The notes: generated by a model not told the origin, from the sequence alone. Positions 22,019 to 30,200 are shown, counted from the stretch's first letter. The stretch is DNA of 34,340 nucleotides from an uncultured Eubacterium sp. (GCA_910584345.1 CAJTZX010000043.1:1-34340), one strand, 5' to 3'. Program-made: numbers and translations.

Positions 22019-23806
22019 TTAGCATGCCTGTTCAAACTGGCTGTTATAAAGCTCCGCATAAAATCCATTCTTTTGAATCAGTTCTTCGTGACTGCCGCTT
22101 TCTAAAATATCGCCATCTTTCATAACAAGAATCAGATCCGCATTTTTAATCGTAGAAAGCCTGTGTGCAATGACAAATGATGTACGGTTTTCCATCAGCT
22201 GGTCCATAGCTGCCTGGATTTGCTGTTCTGTACGTGTATCTACCGAAGAAGTCGCTTCATCTAAAATGAGCATCGGCTTATCCGCAATCATGGCACGCGC
22301 AATCGTAAGCTGCTGCTTCTGACCCTGGGACAGATTGACTTGGTCATTTAATACCGTATCATAACCTTTAGGCAGTGTACGGATAAAATGATCCAGACCA
22401 ACAGCACGGCAGGCATTTTTTATTTTTTCTTCACTTACATGTTCTGCACAGTAAACAAGATTTTCGCGCACAGTCCCTTCAAACAGCCAGGTATCTTGCA
22501 GTACCATACAAAACTGCTCGTGTACGGTTTCTCGTTTCATCCTACTGACAGGTGTTCCGTCAATGCGGATTTCACCGCCCTGAATCTCATGAAAACGCAT
22601 CAAAAGATTGACCATAGTCGTTTTTCCTGCTCCGGTAGGCCCGACAATTGCAATTTTCTGTCCCGGCTCTGCTTTTGCTGAAAAATCATGGATAACCGTA
22701 GTATCAGAATCTTCGTAGCCAAATTTTACATGGTCAAATACTACGCTGCCGTCTATTCTGTCTAATTGTTCCATTTTACCGCTCTCATCCTCCATCTCCT
22801 CTGCTTCTAAAAATTCAAATACACGTTCTCCCGCAGCTGCCGCTGACTGCAACGACTGGACTGCCTGTGCAATCTGGGACAATGGCTGGGTAAAATAACG
22901 GACATACATCATAAAAGCTACGATCACGCCAAAGCTGATACTGCCACGCAGCGCCATAGCGCCTCCTGCCACACAGACCGCCACATAGCCAAGATTTCCG
23001 ATAAATCCCATCATCGGCATCATCAGGCCGGACAAACACTGTGCAAAAAATCCGCTTTCACAAAGATTACGGTTCATCTGATCGAACGTTCGCTGTGCCT
23101 CTGCTTCTCCATTGTAGGCTTTTACGACTGTATGGCCGGTATAGATCTCTTCAATGTGACCGTTGATTTCACCTAAATGTCTCTGCTGACGCGTAAAATA
23201 TTTCTGGCTTCTGCCCATAATCGCAAACATAATCAGAAAGCCAAGTAAGCTCGCACCCACTGCAGTCAGCGTCATCCACCCGTTTGTTGCAAGCATCATA
23301 ACCAGACTTCCGAAAAACAAAATCAGCGATGAAATCAAATGGCCGATACTTTGATTCAAAGACTGCCCAATCGTGTCTACATCGTTCGTTACACGCGAAA
23401 GTACATCACCTGTCGTCGTGCGGTTATAATACCACATCGGAAGACGGTTAATTTTGCGGGAAATGTCAGAGCGCATCTGTTTCGATACCCGCATCGTAAC
23501 TGTCGCCATCAGACATCCCTGCACTGCAGACAACATATAGCTAAGTACATATAAACCAACTAAAAACAGACCTATGTCACGAATTTTATCCATATCTATC
23601 GAAGTCCCCGGCGCAATGCCTTCGGTAATCGTATCCGTCAGCTTCGACAATTGGTCCGGGCCAGCCAGAGTAAGTATTGTACCTGCCGCTGCACAGAGAA
23701 TGGCGATGAGAAATACAGCAAGATATCGTCGGCAGTATCCAAGTAATTTTTTCCATGTACCAATCAGATTTTTCGCTTTTTCGTTGTCTCTTCGTTTTCT
23801 TCTCAT
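22019..23806 (-). CDS. ABC exporter half-transporter with canonical ATPase site (BmrD-like)
   Basis: Type IV ABC exporter half: six membrane segments, then a nucleotide-binding domain with Walker A GPTGAGKTT (389-397), a signature written LSQGQKQQ, Walker B LILDE with E517 present, and switch histidine H548 in VIAHRLST. It is the catalytically competent partner of a heterodimer with the gene directly upstream. The start overlaps that gene's stop by one base (TAATG), and AAGGAGG lies within the upstream coding end, indicating coupled translation. Heterodimers of this kind export drugs, peptides or lipids; the MarR regulator upstream suggests xenobiotic export. It is 595 aa and complete. Confidence 0.9.
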   Translation of the reverse strand: MRRKRRDNEKAKNLIGTWKKLLGYCRRYLAVFLIAILCAAAGTILTLAGPDQLSKLTDTITEGIAPGTSIDMDKIRDIGLFLVGLYVLSYMLSAVQGCLMATVTMRVSKQMRSDISRKINRLPMWYYNRTTTGDVLSRVTNDVDTIGQSLNQSIGHLISSLILFFGSLVMMLATNGWMTLTAVGASLLGFLIMFAIMGRSQKYFTRQQRHLGEINGHIEEIYTGHTVVKAYNGEAEAQRTFDQMNRNLCESGFFAQCLSGLMMPMMGFIGNLGYVAVCVAGGAMALRGSISFGVIVAFMMYVRYFTQPLSQIAQAVQSLQSAAAAGERVFEFLEAEEMEDESGKMEQLDRIDGSVVFDHVKFGYEDSDTTVIHDFSAKAEPGQKIAIVGPTGAGKTTMVNLLMRFHEIQGGEIRIDGTPVSRMKRETVHEQFCMVLQDTWLFEGTVRENLVYCAEHVSEEKIKNACRAVGLDHFIRTLPKGYDTVLNDQVNLSQGQKQQLTIARAMIADKPMLILDEATSSVDTRTEQQIQAAMDQLMENRTSFVIAHRLSTIKNADLILVMKDGDILESGSHEELIQKNGFYAELYNSQFEQAC

Positions 23807-25563
23807 TATGCCAGTTCCTCCTTCGAAAGCTGTGAAAGTGCGATCTGTTGATATACTTCACAATGTTCCATTAGTTCCTGATGCCTGCCCATTCCTGCGA
23901 TTCGTCCATTATCCAGCACAATGATTTTATCCGCATCACGAATGGTTCCAATCCGCTGTGCTACGATAATACGTGTCGTATCTTTGCAGGCTTTATCCAG
24001 CGCTTTACGCAGAATGCGGTCCGTTTTATAATCCAATGCAGAAAATGAATCATCAAAAATAAGTATTTCCGGTTTTCTTGCAATCGCTCGTGCAATTGAA
24101 ATTCTCTGTTTCTGTCCGCCAGATAAATTAGAACCGCCTTGTGCGACATAGGCGTCGTATCCGCTTTCCATTTTTTCTATAAAATCATCCGCCTGCGCGG
24201 TAACAGCCGAAGCTTTTACTTCATCCTCTGAAATGCCTGCTCTTTCATTCTCTCCATAAGCAATATTGGACCGAATGGTTCCCGTAAATAAAGTTGCTTT
24301 TTGTGATACATATCCAATTTTATTACGGAGACTGCGCTGCGTATATGCACGTACATCCATACCATCCACAACAACTTTTCCTTCTGTAACATCATAAAAC
24401 CGTGGAATCAGGTTAATTACCGTACTTTTTCCGCATCCCGTAGAACCTATCAATGCAACAGTCTCACCTTTTTTCGCAGTAAATGAAATATTTTTAAGCA
24501 CACATTCCTCCGCATCTGGATAACGAAACGAAACATTTTGAAACTCCACTTCACCTGATATGCCATTTGCACTCTCTGCATTCGTCCCATCCAGGATCAC
24601 CGGTTCCGTATCCAGAACTTCAAGAATACGTCTGGCGGAGACAGATGCACGTGGAAGTATCATAAAGATCATAACAAGCATCATAAATGCCATCACAACC
24701 TGGATGGCATATTGAGAGAATACCATCATATCTGAAAACAGCTGAATTTTATCCGATATGCCGGCTTGATTGATTAACACTCCTCCAATCCAGTAAATTG
24801 CAAGTGAAAGTCCGCTCATCACAAGCTGAATCCCCGGCATCATAAAAGACATCGCACGCTGTGCAAACAGGTTTGTTCCTGTTAATGCGTCATTCGCCTG
24901 TTCAAATTTCCTTTCCTGATAAGATTCTGCATTATACGCCCGAACAACCCGAAGCCCAGTCAGATTTTCTCTGGTCACACGGTTTAAATCATCCGTTAAT
25001 ATTTGCATCTTTCGAAATTTCGGCATGACCAGCACCATACTTGTTCCTACTATCACAAGCAGCGCCAATACTGCAATCCCCGTTGACAGTGTCCATTGCC
25101 ACTGCTTATCTGCGATTTTTAAAATCGCCCATACTGCCATAATCGGCGCTTTCACAAGCATCTGCAGTCCCATAGCAATGAGCATTTGTATCTGTGTAAT
25201 ATCATTTGTAGAACGTGTAATCAGACTGGCCGTCGAAAAGTGTCCAATCTCTTCCATAGAAAAAGACTGTACCTTTCGAAACAATTTTTCGCGCAATGTG
25301 CCGCCAAATGTGACTGCAATTTTTGCAGCACATATCGTAGTAACAACCGAAGCTGCCAGACTGCCAAGCGCACAGAGCAGCATCTTAGCACCCGCAAGCA
25401 AAATTTCCTTCATACTGCTTCCCGGCATCTGTACCAACGAGGTAATCTGCGCCATATATTCCGGCATCGTCAGATCCAGCCACACCTGCATGATAATAAA
25501 CACGCCAGAAACAGCTGCTAATGTCCATTCCGCCTTTTTAAGATTTTTAAACAGTTTTAACAT
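23806..25563 (-). CDS. ABC exporter half-transporter with degenerate ATPase site (BmrC-like)
   Basis: ABC exporter half of 585 aa with six membrane segments, then Walker A GSTGCGKST (373-381), a standard signature LSGGQKQR, and Walker B LIFDDS in which D505 replaces the catalytic glutamate. The H-loop reads IIVAQRIGT, Q536 in place of histidine. These two substitutions mark the non-hydrolysing site of BmrCD/LmrCD-type heterodimers, with the competent residues in the partner gene downstream. GGAGTGATTCATGG precedes the start. A CTAAC-N3-ATTAG palindrome lies about 45 bases upstream, matching one at the MarR promoter, so the pair is probably MarR-repressed. Confidence 0.9.
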   Translation of the reverse strand: MLKLFKNLKKAEWTLAAVSGVFIIMQVWLDLTMPEYMAQITSLVQMPGSSMKEILLAGAKMLLCALGSLAASVVTTICAAKIAVTFGGTLREKLFRKVQSFSMEEIGHFSTASLITRSTNDITQIQMLIAMGLQMLVKAPIMAVWAILKIADKQWQWTLSTGIAVLALLVIVGTSMVLVMPKFRKMQILTDDLNRVTRENLTGLRVVRAYNAESYQERKFEQANDALTGTNLFAQRAMSFMMPGIQLVMSGLSLAIYWIGGVLINQAGISDKIQLFSDMMVFSQYAIQVVMAFMMLVMIFMILPRASVSARRILEVLDTEPVILDGTNAESANGISGEVEFQNVSFRYPDAEECVLKNISFTAKKGETVALIGSTGCGKSTVINLIPRFYDVTEGKVVVDGMDVRAYTQRSLRNKIGYVSQKATLFTGTIRSNIAYGENERAGISEDEVKASAVTAQADDFIEKMESGYDAYVAQGGSNLSGGQKQRISIARAIARKPEILIFDDSFSALDYKTDRILRKALDKACKDTTRIIVAQRIGTIRDADKIIVLDNGRIAGMGRHQELMEHCEVYQQIALSQLSKEELA

Positions 25564-25607
25564 CCATGAATCACTCCTTTACCTGATGATAATTTCTGCA
25601 TCATTTA

Positions 25608-25622
25608 TCTAACCCGATTAGA
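25608..25622. promoter_or_regulatory. MarR operator before the ABC exporter genes
   Basis: Palindrome TCTAACCCGATTAGA, whose core CTAAC-N3-ATTAG matches the site at the MarR promoter (CTAAC-N3-GTTAG). A TATAAA lies next to it on the minus strand, as a possible -10 box. Confidence 0.65.
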
Positions 25623-25659
25623 TTTTATAAAAAATAAAAACAGACATTTGCCTACAAAA

Positions 25660-26094
25660 TTAAAAATGAAACGCAAAAGGCTCCATCACACTACGCAATT
25701 CATCTGCTGTAGTAATAAAATCTAATAATCGCCTTTCACCTACCTTGTCAATGGCAAGACCGATCTGGCGATATAAATGATTTTGCATTTCTTCAATTAC
25801 CTGTTTTCCAAAAGACGTCAGACATACAACGGTCGTTCTTGCATCCAAAATCCCGCGTTCTTTTGAAATCAAACCTTTTGCAGACATTTTCTTTAACAGT
25901 ACTGCCACTCTCGCTGTGCTAATCTTCAACCCATCACTAATCATCCCTGCTGTCACTGTTTCACCGGATTCATACAGCAAGCAAAGCACCGCGCCGATAC
26001 CAGCTTGTGTTTCATCCATACATTTAAAAAACTCTGCCGGACGCGCCTGTTTCATTTTGGTAAGGACCAGTTCTATCTGCGCTTTCTCAGCCAT
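25660..26094 (-). CDS. MarR-family transcriptional regulator
   Basis: Winged-helix MarR-type repressor of 144 aa. Helices around GIGAVLCLLYESGETVTAGM and SDGLKISTARVAVLLKKM form the recognition unit, followed by the wing KGLISKERGILDARTTVVCL and a C-terminal dimer helix. The ATG at 26094 is chosen because GGAGGAACTATT precedes it; an upstream frame extension overlaps the ribosome binding site. It lies 96 bases before the ABC exporter pair on the same strand. Its own promoter and theirs share a palindrome, so autoregulation plus control of the exporter is likely. The inducing compound is unknown. Confidence 0.9.
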   Translation of the reverse strand: MAEKAQIELVLTKMKQARPAEFFKCMDETQAGIGAVLCLLYESGETVTAGMISDGLKISTARVAVLLKKMSAKGLISKERGILDARTTVVCLTSFGKQVIEEMQNHLYRQIGLAIDKVGERRLLDFITTADELRSVMEPFAFHF

Positions 26095-26115
26095 AATAGT
26101 TCCTCCTTTCAAAAG

Positions 26116-26157
26116 CTAACTGGGTTAGATTATACAGCTAATATTTGGGGAAGTCAA
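26116..26157 (-). promoter_or_regulatory. MarR gene promoter with overlapping operator
   Basis: On the minus strand, TTGACT (26152-26157) and TATAAT (26129-26134) are separated by exactly 17 bases. The palindrome CTAACTGGGTTAG (26116-26128) starts right after the -10, where a bound repressor would block initiation. Confidence 0.8.
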
Positions 26158-26210
26158 TAAAAAAAGTGTGAAGAAAATCTAAAAAGAGACATTATAGATG
26201 TTTTGAGAAA

Positions 26211-26277
26211 TAACGGATATATTTTTTATCTGCCAGATCTATAAAAAGGCTCCACGACAGGCGGAGAATATCCGTTA
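26211..26277. repeat. Inverted repeat beside the transposase remnant
   Basis: Ten-base arms TAACGGATAT and ATATCCGTTA, 47 bases apart, with a smaller CTCC/GGAG pair inside. It lies between the transposase fragment and the MarR promoter and may be an IS end, or a terminator protecting the MarR promoter from read-through. Confidence 0.45.
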
Positions 26278-26294
26278 CCTGTGCAAATGAAATT

Positions 26295-26565
26295 TTACAC
26301 TCTTCGTATGCTGAATAGGAAAAAGCATTCTGCCTGAAAGGACTGCCGCTCCGCTATCATCCATATAATCAGCCACAGCAGTGTTTCCGTTTCAGCATAG
26401 GCGCTGCTTCCGGCTTTTATGGTGTGGATGGAAAAATTCTGCTTGAAGCGCTTAAACAGAAGCTCCACCTGCCAGCGGCTTCTGTAAAGATGCATTATTT
26501 CCTCGCCGCCTATGTGGCAAATCCCCTCTCCCGGCTGGTTTTGGAAAGCCTTACATCGATATAAG
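26295..26565 (-). pseudogene. IS4-like transposase fragment (C-terminal part)
   Basis: The frame gives HLYRSRWQVELLFKRFKQ, which is the Y-(2)-R-(3)-E-(6)-K signature of IS4-type DDE transposases, with the last catalytic glutamate present. It continues through TIKAGSSAYAETETLLWLII to a stop. Only about 65-90 residues of a protein usually several hundred long survive; the frame is open upstream to a TAA near 26566, and the two catalytic aspartates are absent. No ribosome binding site is expected. A decayed insertion that reads toward the MarR gene. Confidence 0.8.
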
Positions 26566-26614
26566 CGGGATTATAAAATAAGAACAGTTTGAAATTATAT
26601 GATAATTGTTTTGT

Positions 26615-26842
26615 TTTATAAATCATTGCATCGTATGCGGTATTAGCGTAAAGCAAGTGAAAAACAGCCGGAAGAGGGGAGCTGTCTGATCTGCTTGTGA
26701 CGTTGGAAGGATGTTAGAATCTCTTAGCATTCTGCTACATAGCCAGGGCGAATAGTATGCCCCTTTGGGTATTAGGTGACGCGACCGTTCGGATATCCAA
26801 ACACAACACCTTTATCTAAAATATTGCATAATGATTTATAAA
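26615..26842 (+). ncRNA. Candidate structured non-coding RNA (or small palindromic element)
   Basis: No protein frame of quality covers this block. Its ends can pair: TTTATAAATCATTGCA (26615-26630) with TGCATAATGATTTATAAA (26825-26842), a 16-bp helix with a 2-nt bulge. Inside are further stems: AAGCA/TGCTT enclosing ACAGC/GCTGT (26651-26696), AGAAT/ATTCT (26716-26733), GGGC/GCCC (26746-26762) and TTTGGGTAT/ATATCCAAA with one G-U (26764-26801). Its base composition is richer in G+C than the flanks. A rho-independent terminator on the plus strand follows at once. This is what an independent structured RNA looks like, but a MITE-like element with terminal repeats is also possible. I recognise no Rfam family by eye. 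No promoter is identified. Confidence 0.4.
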
Positions 26843-26844
26843 TC

Positions 26845-26872
26845 AGAAAAGCCGCCCTAAGGCAGCTTTTCT
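26845..26872 (+). terminator. Terminator after the structured block
   Basis: AGAAAAGCCGCC pairs with GGCAGCTTTTCT across a CTAA loop with one mismatch, and ends in a T-run. It immediately follows the long inverted repeat. No complete gene lies upstream on the plus strand, so its natural transcript would be the candidate RNA. Confidence 0.7.
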
Positions 26873-26912
26873 ATTGGGGGAGGATAAAGTATTTATTGTA
26901 TCTTTTGCATGC

Positions 26913-26951
26913 AATCCGAAGACTTTTTTGGGGGTAATTCATCTTCGGATT
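26913..26951. repeat. Inverted repeat AATCCGAAGA / TCTTCGGATT
   Basis: Perfect 10-bp arms with a 19-nt loop rich in T and G. No T-run follows on the plus strand. The stretch from 26952 to the promoter at 27072 is AT-rich and I see no gene in it. Confidence 0.5.
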
Positions 26952-27071
26952 AATTATAGTATAGACGCTTTGTTCAAAAGTATTCATAACAATTGTATAT
27001 TTATTTCTATTTTTTCGCTTTTATTCGTTTTTATGGCTGATGAAATTATTCCTGCTTGCTCACATCCTCTA

Positions 27072-27100
27072 TTGACTTCATTTCGCTGAACTGCTATTAT
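27072..27100 (+). promoter_or_regulatory. Promoter of the amino acid transporter operon
   Basis: TTGACT and TATTAT are separated by exactly 17 bases, about 100 bases before the binding-protein gene. The leader between contains no T-box or obvious riboswitch. Confidence 0.7.
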
Positions 27101-27198
27101 AATGAAGTGCCTGCAGATGGAAACTCTAAATGATCTTTTCTGCATGCAATAAAATCTTATTTACATATTTATAATAAGGAAAAAAGGAGACTTACACT

Positions 27199-28107
27199 AT
27201 GAAAAAATTAATCGCTCTGTCACTTACTATGATGTTATCTGTTTCACTGGCAGCTTGCGGAAGTGCTGATAATTCTGACAAACAGGCAGATAGTCCGTCA
27301 AATAGCGCCACAGATGACAGTACCACTAATACTGCATCTGACGATGCCGTGAATGATAATACATCTGCATCTGACGCGGATGATTCTTCCTCTGCTGCTG
27401 ACAGTGATATGGCCTATGTAAAAGACAAAGGCTCTCTTGTCGTTGGTATTACCAATTTTGAGCCAATGGACTATCAGGATGCTGATGGCAATTGGATCGG
27501 TTTTGACGCGGATATGGCCAAAGCGTTTGCCGAAAGTCTTGGGGTTACCGCAGATTTTGTCGAAATTGACTGGGATAATAAAGTATTTGAATTAGAAGGC
27601 AAAACCATCGACTGCGTATGGAATGGCATGACACTTACTGATGAAGTGACCAGCGCGATGGAATGCTCTAAAGCATATTGCAATAATGCACAAGTTGTCA
27701 TTGTCTCAGAAGATCAGGCTGACTTATATCAGGATGTTGAAAGCTTAAAAGAACTGAACTTTGCAGTAGAAGCCGGAAGCGCCGGTGAAGCGCAGGCAAA
27801 AGCCAATAATTTCAGCTATACTCCGGTACAGCAGCAGTCCGCAGCCCTGATGGAAGTAGCTGCTGGTACCGCGGATGCAGCCATTATTGATTCTCTGATG
27901 GCTGCTGCCATGGTAGGCGATGGTACCGGTTATGCAGATCTTACTTATACGGTTGGCTTAAATAATGAAGAATATGGCGTAGGGTTCCGTAAAGGTTCTG
28001 ACCTTGCTGCTGCTTTAAATGACTTTTTTGCTGCATCCTATGCAGACGGCAGTATGACACAATGTGCAGAAACTTATGGTGTGCAGGCAGCTGTAGTAGA
28101 ACAGTAG
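27199..28107 (+). CDS. Polar amino acid ABC transporter, substrate-binding lipoprotein
   Basis: Family 3 solute-binding protein anchored as a lipoprotein (lipobox SLAAC, C20). A long Ser/Asp/Asn/Thr-rich linker (residues about 22-70) tethers the folded domain, which begins GSLVVGITNFEPMDYQDADG and contains WIGFDADMAKAFAESLGV, DWDNKVFELEGKTIDCVWNGM (ligand region) and VEAGSAGEAQAK. It is 302 aa and complete. AAAAAAGGAGACTTACACT precedes the ATG. It is the first gene of a three-gene importer operon, with a strong hairpin just after it that would favour its overproduction relative to the membrane parts. The ligand is probably a polar or acidic amino acid; which one cannot be read. Confidence 0.95.
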   Translation: MKKLIALSLTMMLSVSLAACGSADNSDKQADSPSNSATDDSTTNTASDDAVNDNTSASDADDSSSAADSDMAYVKDKGSLVVGITNFEPMDYQDADGNWIGFDADMAKAFAESLGVTADFVEIDWDNKVFELEGKTIDCVWNGMTLTDEVTSAMECSKAYCNNAQVVIVSEDQADLYQDVESLKELNFAVEAGSAGEAQAKANNFSYTPVQQQSAALMEVAAGTADAAIIDSLMAAAMVGDGTGYADLTYTVGLNNEEYGVGFRKGSDLAAALNDFFAASYADGSMTQCAETYGVQAAVVEQ

Positions 28108-28117
28108 TCTTTGTCTT

Positions 28118-28153
28118 AACCGTTCATTCTTCTCCAGAGCAGAATGAACGGTT
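28118..28153 (+). terminator. Intercistronic hairpin after the binding-protein gene
   Basis: Perfect 12-bp stem AACCGTTCATTC / GAATGAACGGTT with a 12-nt loop, followed by CCCATTTTTAG. The T-run is short and offset, so it probably acts as a partial terminator or an mRNA-stabilising element, giving more binding protein than permease. Confidence 0.65.
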
Positions 28154-28182
28154 CCCATTTTTAGAGAAAGCAGGATACGTAA

Positions 28183-28869
28183 ATGGAACTTTTTCTGGAA
28201 CAATTTCCAATTGTTGTCAAAGCACTAAACATTGGATTTTTACAGACATTAAAACTCTTTTTTGTAACATTGATAGGTGCATTTCCGCTCGGACTTATCA
28301 TTGCTTTTGGTTCGATGAGCCGTTTTGCGCCACTTCGTTATATTACAAGATTATTTGTCTGGGTAATGCGCGGTACTCCGCTTATGATTCAGCTTTTGAT
28401 CGTTTTTTATTTTCCAAGTCTTGCATTAGATATACATATATGGGGCGGAAGCCAGTCCGGACGCTTTTTTGCAGCTTCCGTGTCATTTGTATTAAATTAC
28501 GCCTGTTACTTTTCCGAAATATACCGTGGCGGTATCCAGGGAATCCCCGTAGGGCAGACAGAAGCCGGACTTGTGCTTGGCATGACAAGAAGCCAGATTT
28601 TCTTTAAAGTGACTTTGCTCCAAATGATTAAGCGGATTGTTCCTCCGATGTCAAACGAAATTATTACGCTCGTAAAAGATACTTCATTGTCTCAAATTAT
28701 TGCCTTACAAGAACTCATTTGGGCAGGAGAAGCTTTTATGAAGGGGTCTCACGGTATTTCTGGCGCAATCTGGCCGCTGTTTTTTACCGCAGTATATTAC
28801 CTTATTTTTAATGGTATCCTTACGTTAGCGCTTGGCAAACTGGAAAAGAAATTAGACTATTTCCGCTAA
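28183..28869 (+). CDS. Amino acid ABC transporter permease
   Basis: Inner-membrane permease of the His/Glu/Gln/Arg/opine type. Typical stretches are GFLQTLKLFFVTLIGAFPLG, VWVMRGTPLMIQLLIVFYF, and the EAA loop SEIYRGGIQGIPVGQTEAGL, then KDTSLSQIIALQEL. About five membrane segments in 228 aa, the usual length. The ribosome binding site is weak (GCAGGA), consistent with lower expression than the upstream binding protein. It probably works as a homodimer with the ATPase encoded 41 bases downstream. Confidence 0.95.
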   Translation: MELFLEQFPIVVKALNIGFLQTLKLFFVTLIGAFPLGLIIAFGSMSRFAPLRYITRLFVWVMRGTPLMIQLLIVFYFPSLALDIHIWGGSQSGRFFAASVSFVLNYACYFSEIYRGGIQGIPVGQTEAGLVLGMTRSQIFFKVTLLQMIKRIVPPMSNEIITLVKDTSLSQIIALQELIWAGEAFMKGSHGISGAIWPLFFTAVYYLIFNGILTLALGKLEKKLDYFR

Positions 28870-28910
28870 AAAATGTAGGAATATCACTTTTATCATTAGG
28901 AGGAAATCTC

Positions 28911-29702
28911 ATGCCAATATTAGAAGTAGAACATATCCGCAAGACTTTTGAACATACACAAGTACTTAAGGATATCAGTTTTTCTCTGGAACAGGGACAA
29001 GTCGTCTCGATCATCGGCTCTTCCGGCAGCGGCAAGACAACTTTGCTGCGCTGTCTGAACTTTCTGGAACGGCCAGATGGGGGAATTATCCGTGTCAATG
29101 GGGAAACTTTGTTTGATGCAGACCATATATCTACGCATAGCGAACAGGAAATTCGCAGAAAACGTCTGCATTTTGGCCTTGTTTTTCAATCGTTTCATCT
29201 GTTTCCGCAATATACCGCACTGCAGAATGTCATGCTTGCCAAAGAACTGCTTGCGAAAGACGAACCAGACTATAAAATAAGAAAAAAAGAAATTCAGAAA
29301 GAAATCGAATTACAGGCACAATCGTTGTTGCAGCAGATGGGACTTCGTGACCGGATGCACAACTACCCGCATCAACTATCTGGAGGCCAATGCCAAAGAG
29401 TTGCTATCGCACGTGCTCTGGCGCTGACACCGGATATTCTCTGCTTTGATGAACCAACTTCTGCCTTAGATCCTGAATTGACTGGAGAAGTATTAAAAGT
29501 TATCCGAGAACTGGCAGATCAGCAAACCACGATGATTATTGTTACACACGAAATGGCATTTGCGCGGGACGTTGCAAATCATGTCATCTTTATGGATGAC
29601 GGATGTATTCTGGAACAGGGTGATCCTTATGAAGTTATGGAACATCCGCGTGAAGAACGTACGAGACAATTTTTATCCCGTTTTACACTAGAGCGTGTTT
29701 GA
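28911..29702 (+). CDS. Amino acid ABC transporter ATP-binding protein
   Basis: GlnQ/HisP-type ATPase of 263 aa. Walker A is GSSGSGKTT, the signature LSGGQCQR, Walker B ILCFDEPTSALD with the catalytic glutamate present, and the switch histidine is in TMIIVTHEMAFA. A charged insertion, EKELLAKDEPDYKIRKKE-like (around residues 105-130), lies between Q-loop and signature and is slightly longer than in GlnQ. TAGGAGGAAATCTC precedes the ATG. It completes the importer with the binding protein and permease. Confidence 0.95.
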   Translation: MPILEVEHIRKTFEHTQVLKDISFSLEQGQVVSIIGSSGSGKTTLLRCLNFLERPDGGIIRVNGETLFDADHISTHSEQEIRRKRLHFGLVFQSFHLFPQYTALQNVMLAKELLAKDEPDYKIRKKEIQKEIELQAQSLLQQMGLRDRMHNYPHQLSGGQCQRVAIARALALTPDILCFDEPTSALDPELTGEVLKVIRELADQQTTMIIVTHEMAFARDVANHVIFMDDGCILEQGDPYEVMEHPREERTRQFLSRFTLERV

Positions 29703-29764
29703 AAAATCATTCCCGCGATCTGTACGCCCAACTTTGCTATTGTTTAAGAATTAAGAGGTGTTTT

Positions 29765-30031
29765 ATGAAACAGATGAAACGTATACTTGCTATCATTGGA
29801 ATTGTATTATTAGTTACCATGTATTTCATCACGCTTCTTTGTGCTATTTTTGATACAGGAAACGATATGTTCATGTTCAAAGCCTCTGTGACATGTACCA
29901 TACTTGTACCTATCTTACTCTGGGGTTATACGGTTATTTACCGGCTTGCAAAAGGCAAAAACGAAAAAGAACTGCAGGAAACACTTCGTAAAATGGAAGA
30001 CGAGAATCATCAAAAAAATAATCTGAAATAA
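29765..30031 (+). CDS. Small membrane protein, 88 aa
   Basis: Two hydrophobic segments (ILAIIGIVLLVTMYFITLLC and TCTILVPILLWGYTVIYRLA) flank a short loop GNDMFMFKAS, and a charged tail (KNEKELQETLRKMEDENHQK) follows, probably cytoplasmic and helical. AAGAGGTGTTTT precedes the ATG at 29765. I do not know a function; similar two-helix proteins are common in Lachnospiraceae. It lies 62 bases after the ABC ATPase, on the same strand, before a strong terminator, so it is likely the last gene of that transcript. Confidence 0.75.
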   Translation: MKQMKRILAIIGIVLLVTMYFITLLCAIFDTGNDMFMFKASVTCTILVPILLWGYTVIYRLAKGKNEKELQETLRKMEDENHQKNNLK

Positions 30032-30119
30032 ATTTCCATTCTAAATATTCTCTATGAAACAAAGAAGGAAAAAAGAGTCGGCTTGCCTTCCAACTTGCTC
30101 CCTTGTATAAAAATGTCAT

Positions 30120-30155
30120 AAAACAACCGCCAAATTAAAATCTGGCGGTTGTTTT
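30120..30155. terminator. Strong bidirectional terminator
   Basis: Perfect 13-bp stem AAAACAACCGCCA / TGGCGGTTGTTTT with a 10-nt loop and T-runs on both strands. It separates the amino acid importer transcript from the convergent Gld-type operon. Confidence 0.9.
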
Positions 30156-30200
30156 CCACTTTCTTCCTTGGTAAAAACTCAAGCATTTAAATTTATACTA

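Noticed and set aside
26640..27198. T-box or other known riboswitch controlling the amino acid importer
   Set aside because: A terminator and a separate good promoter (27072-27100) stand between, and no T-box core sequence is visible.
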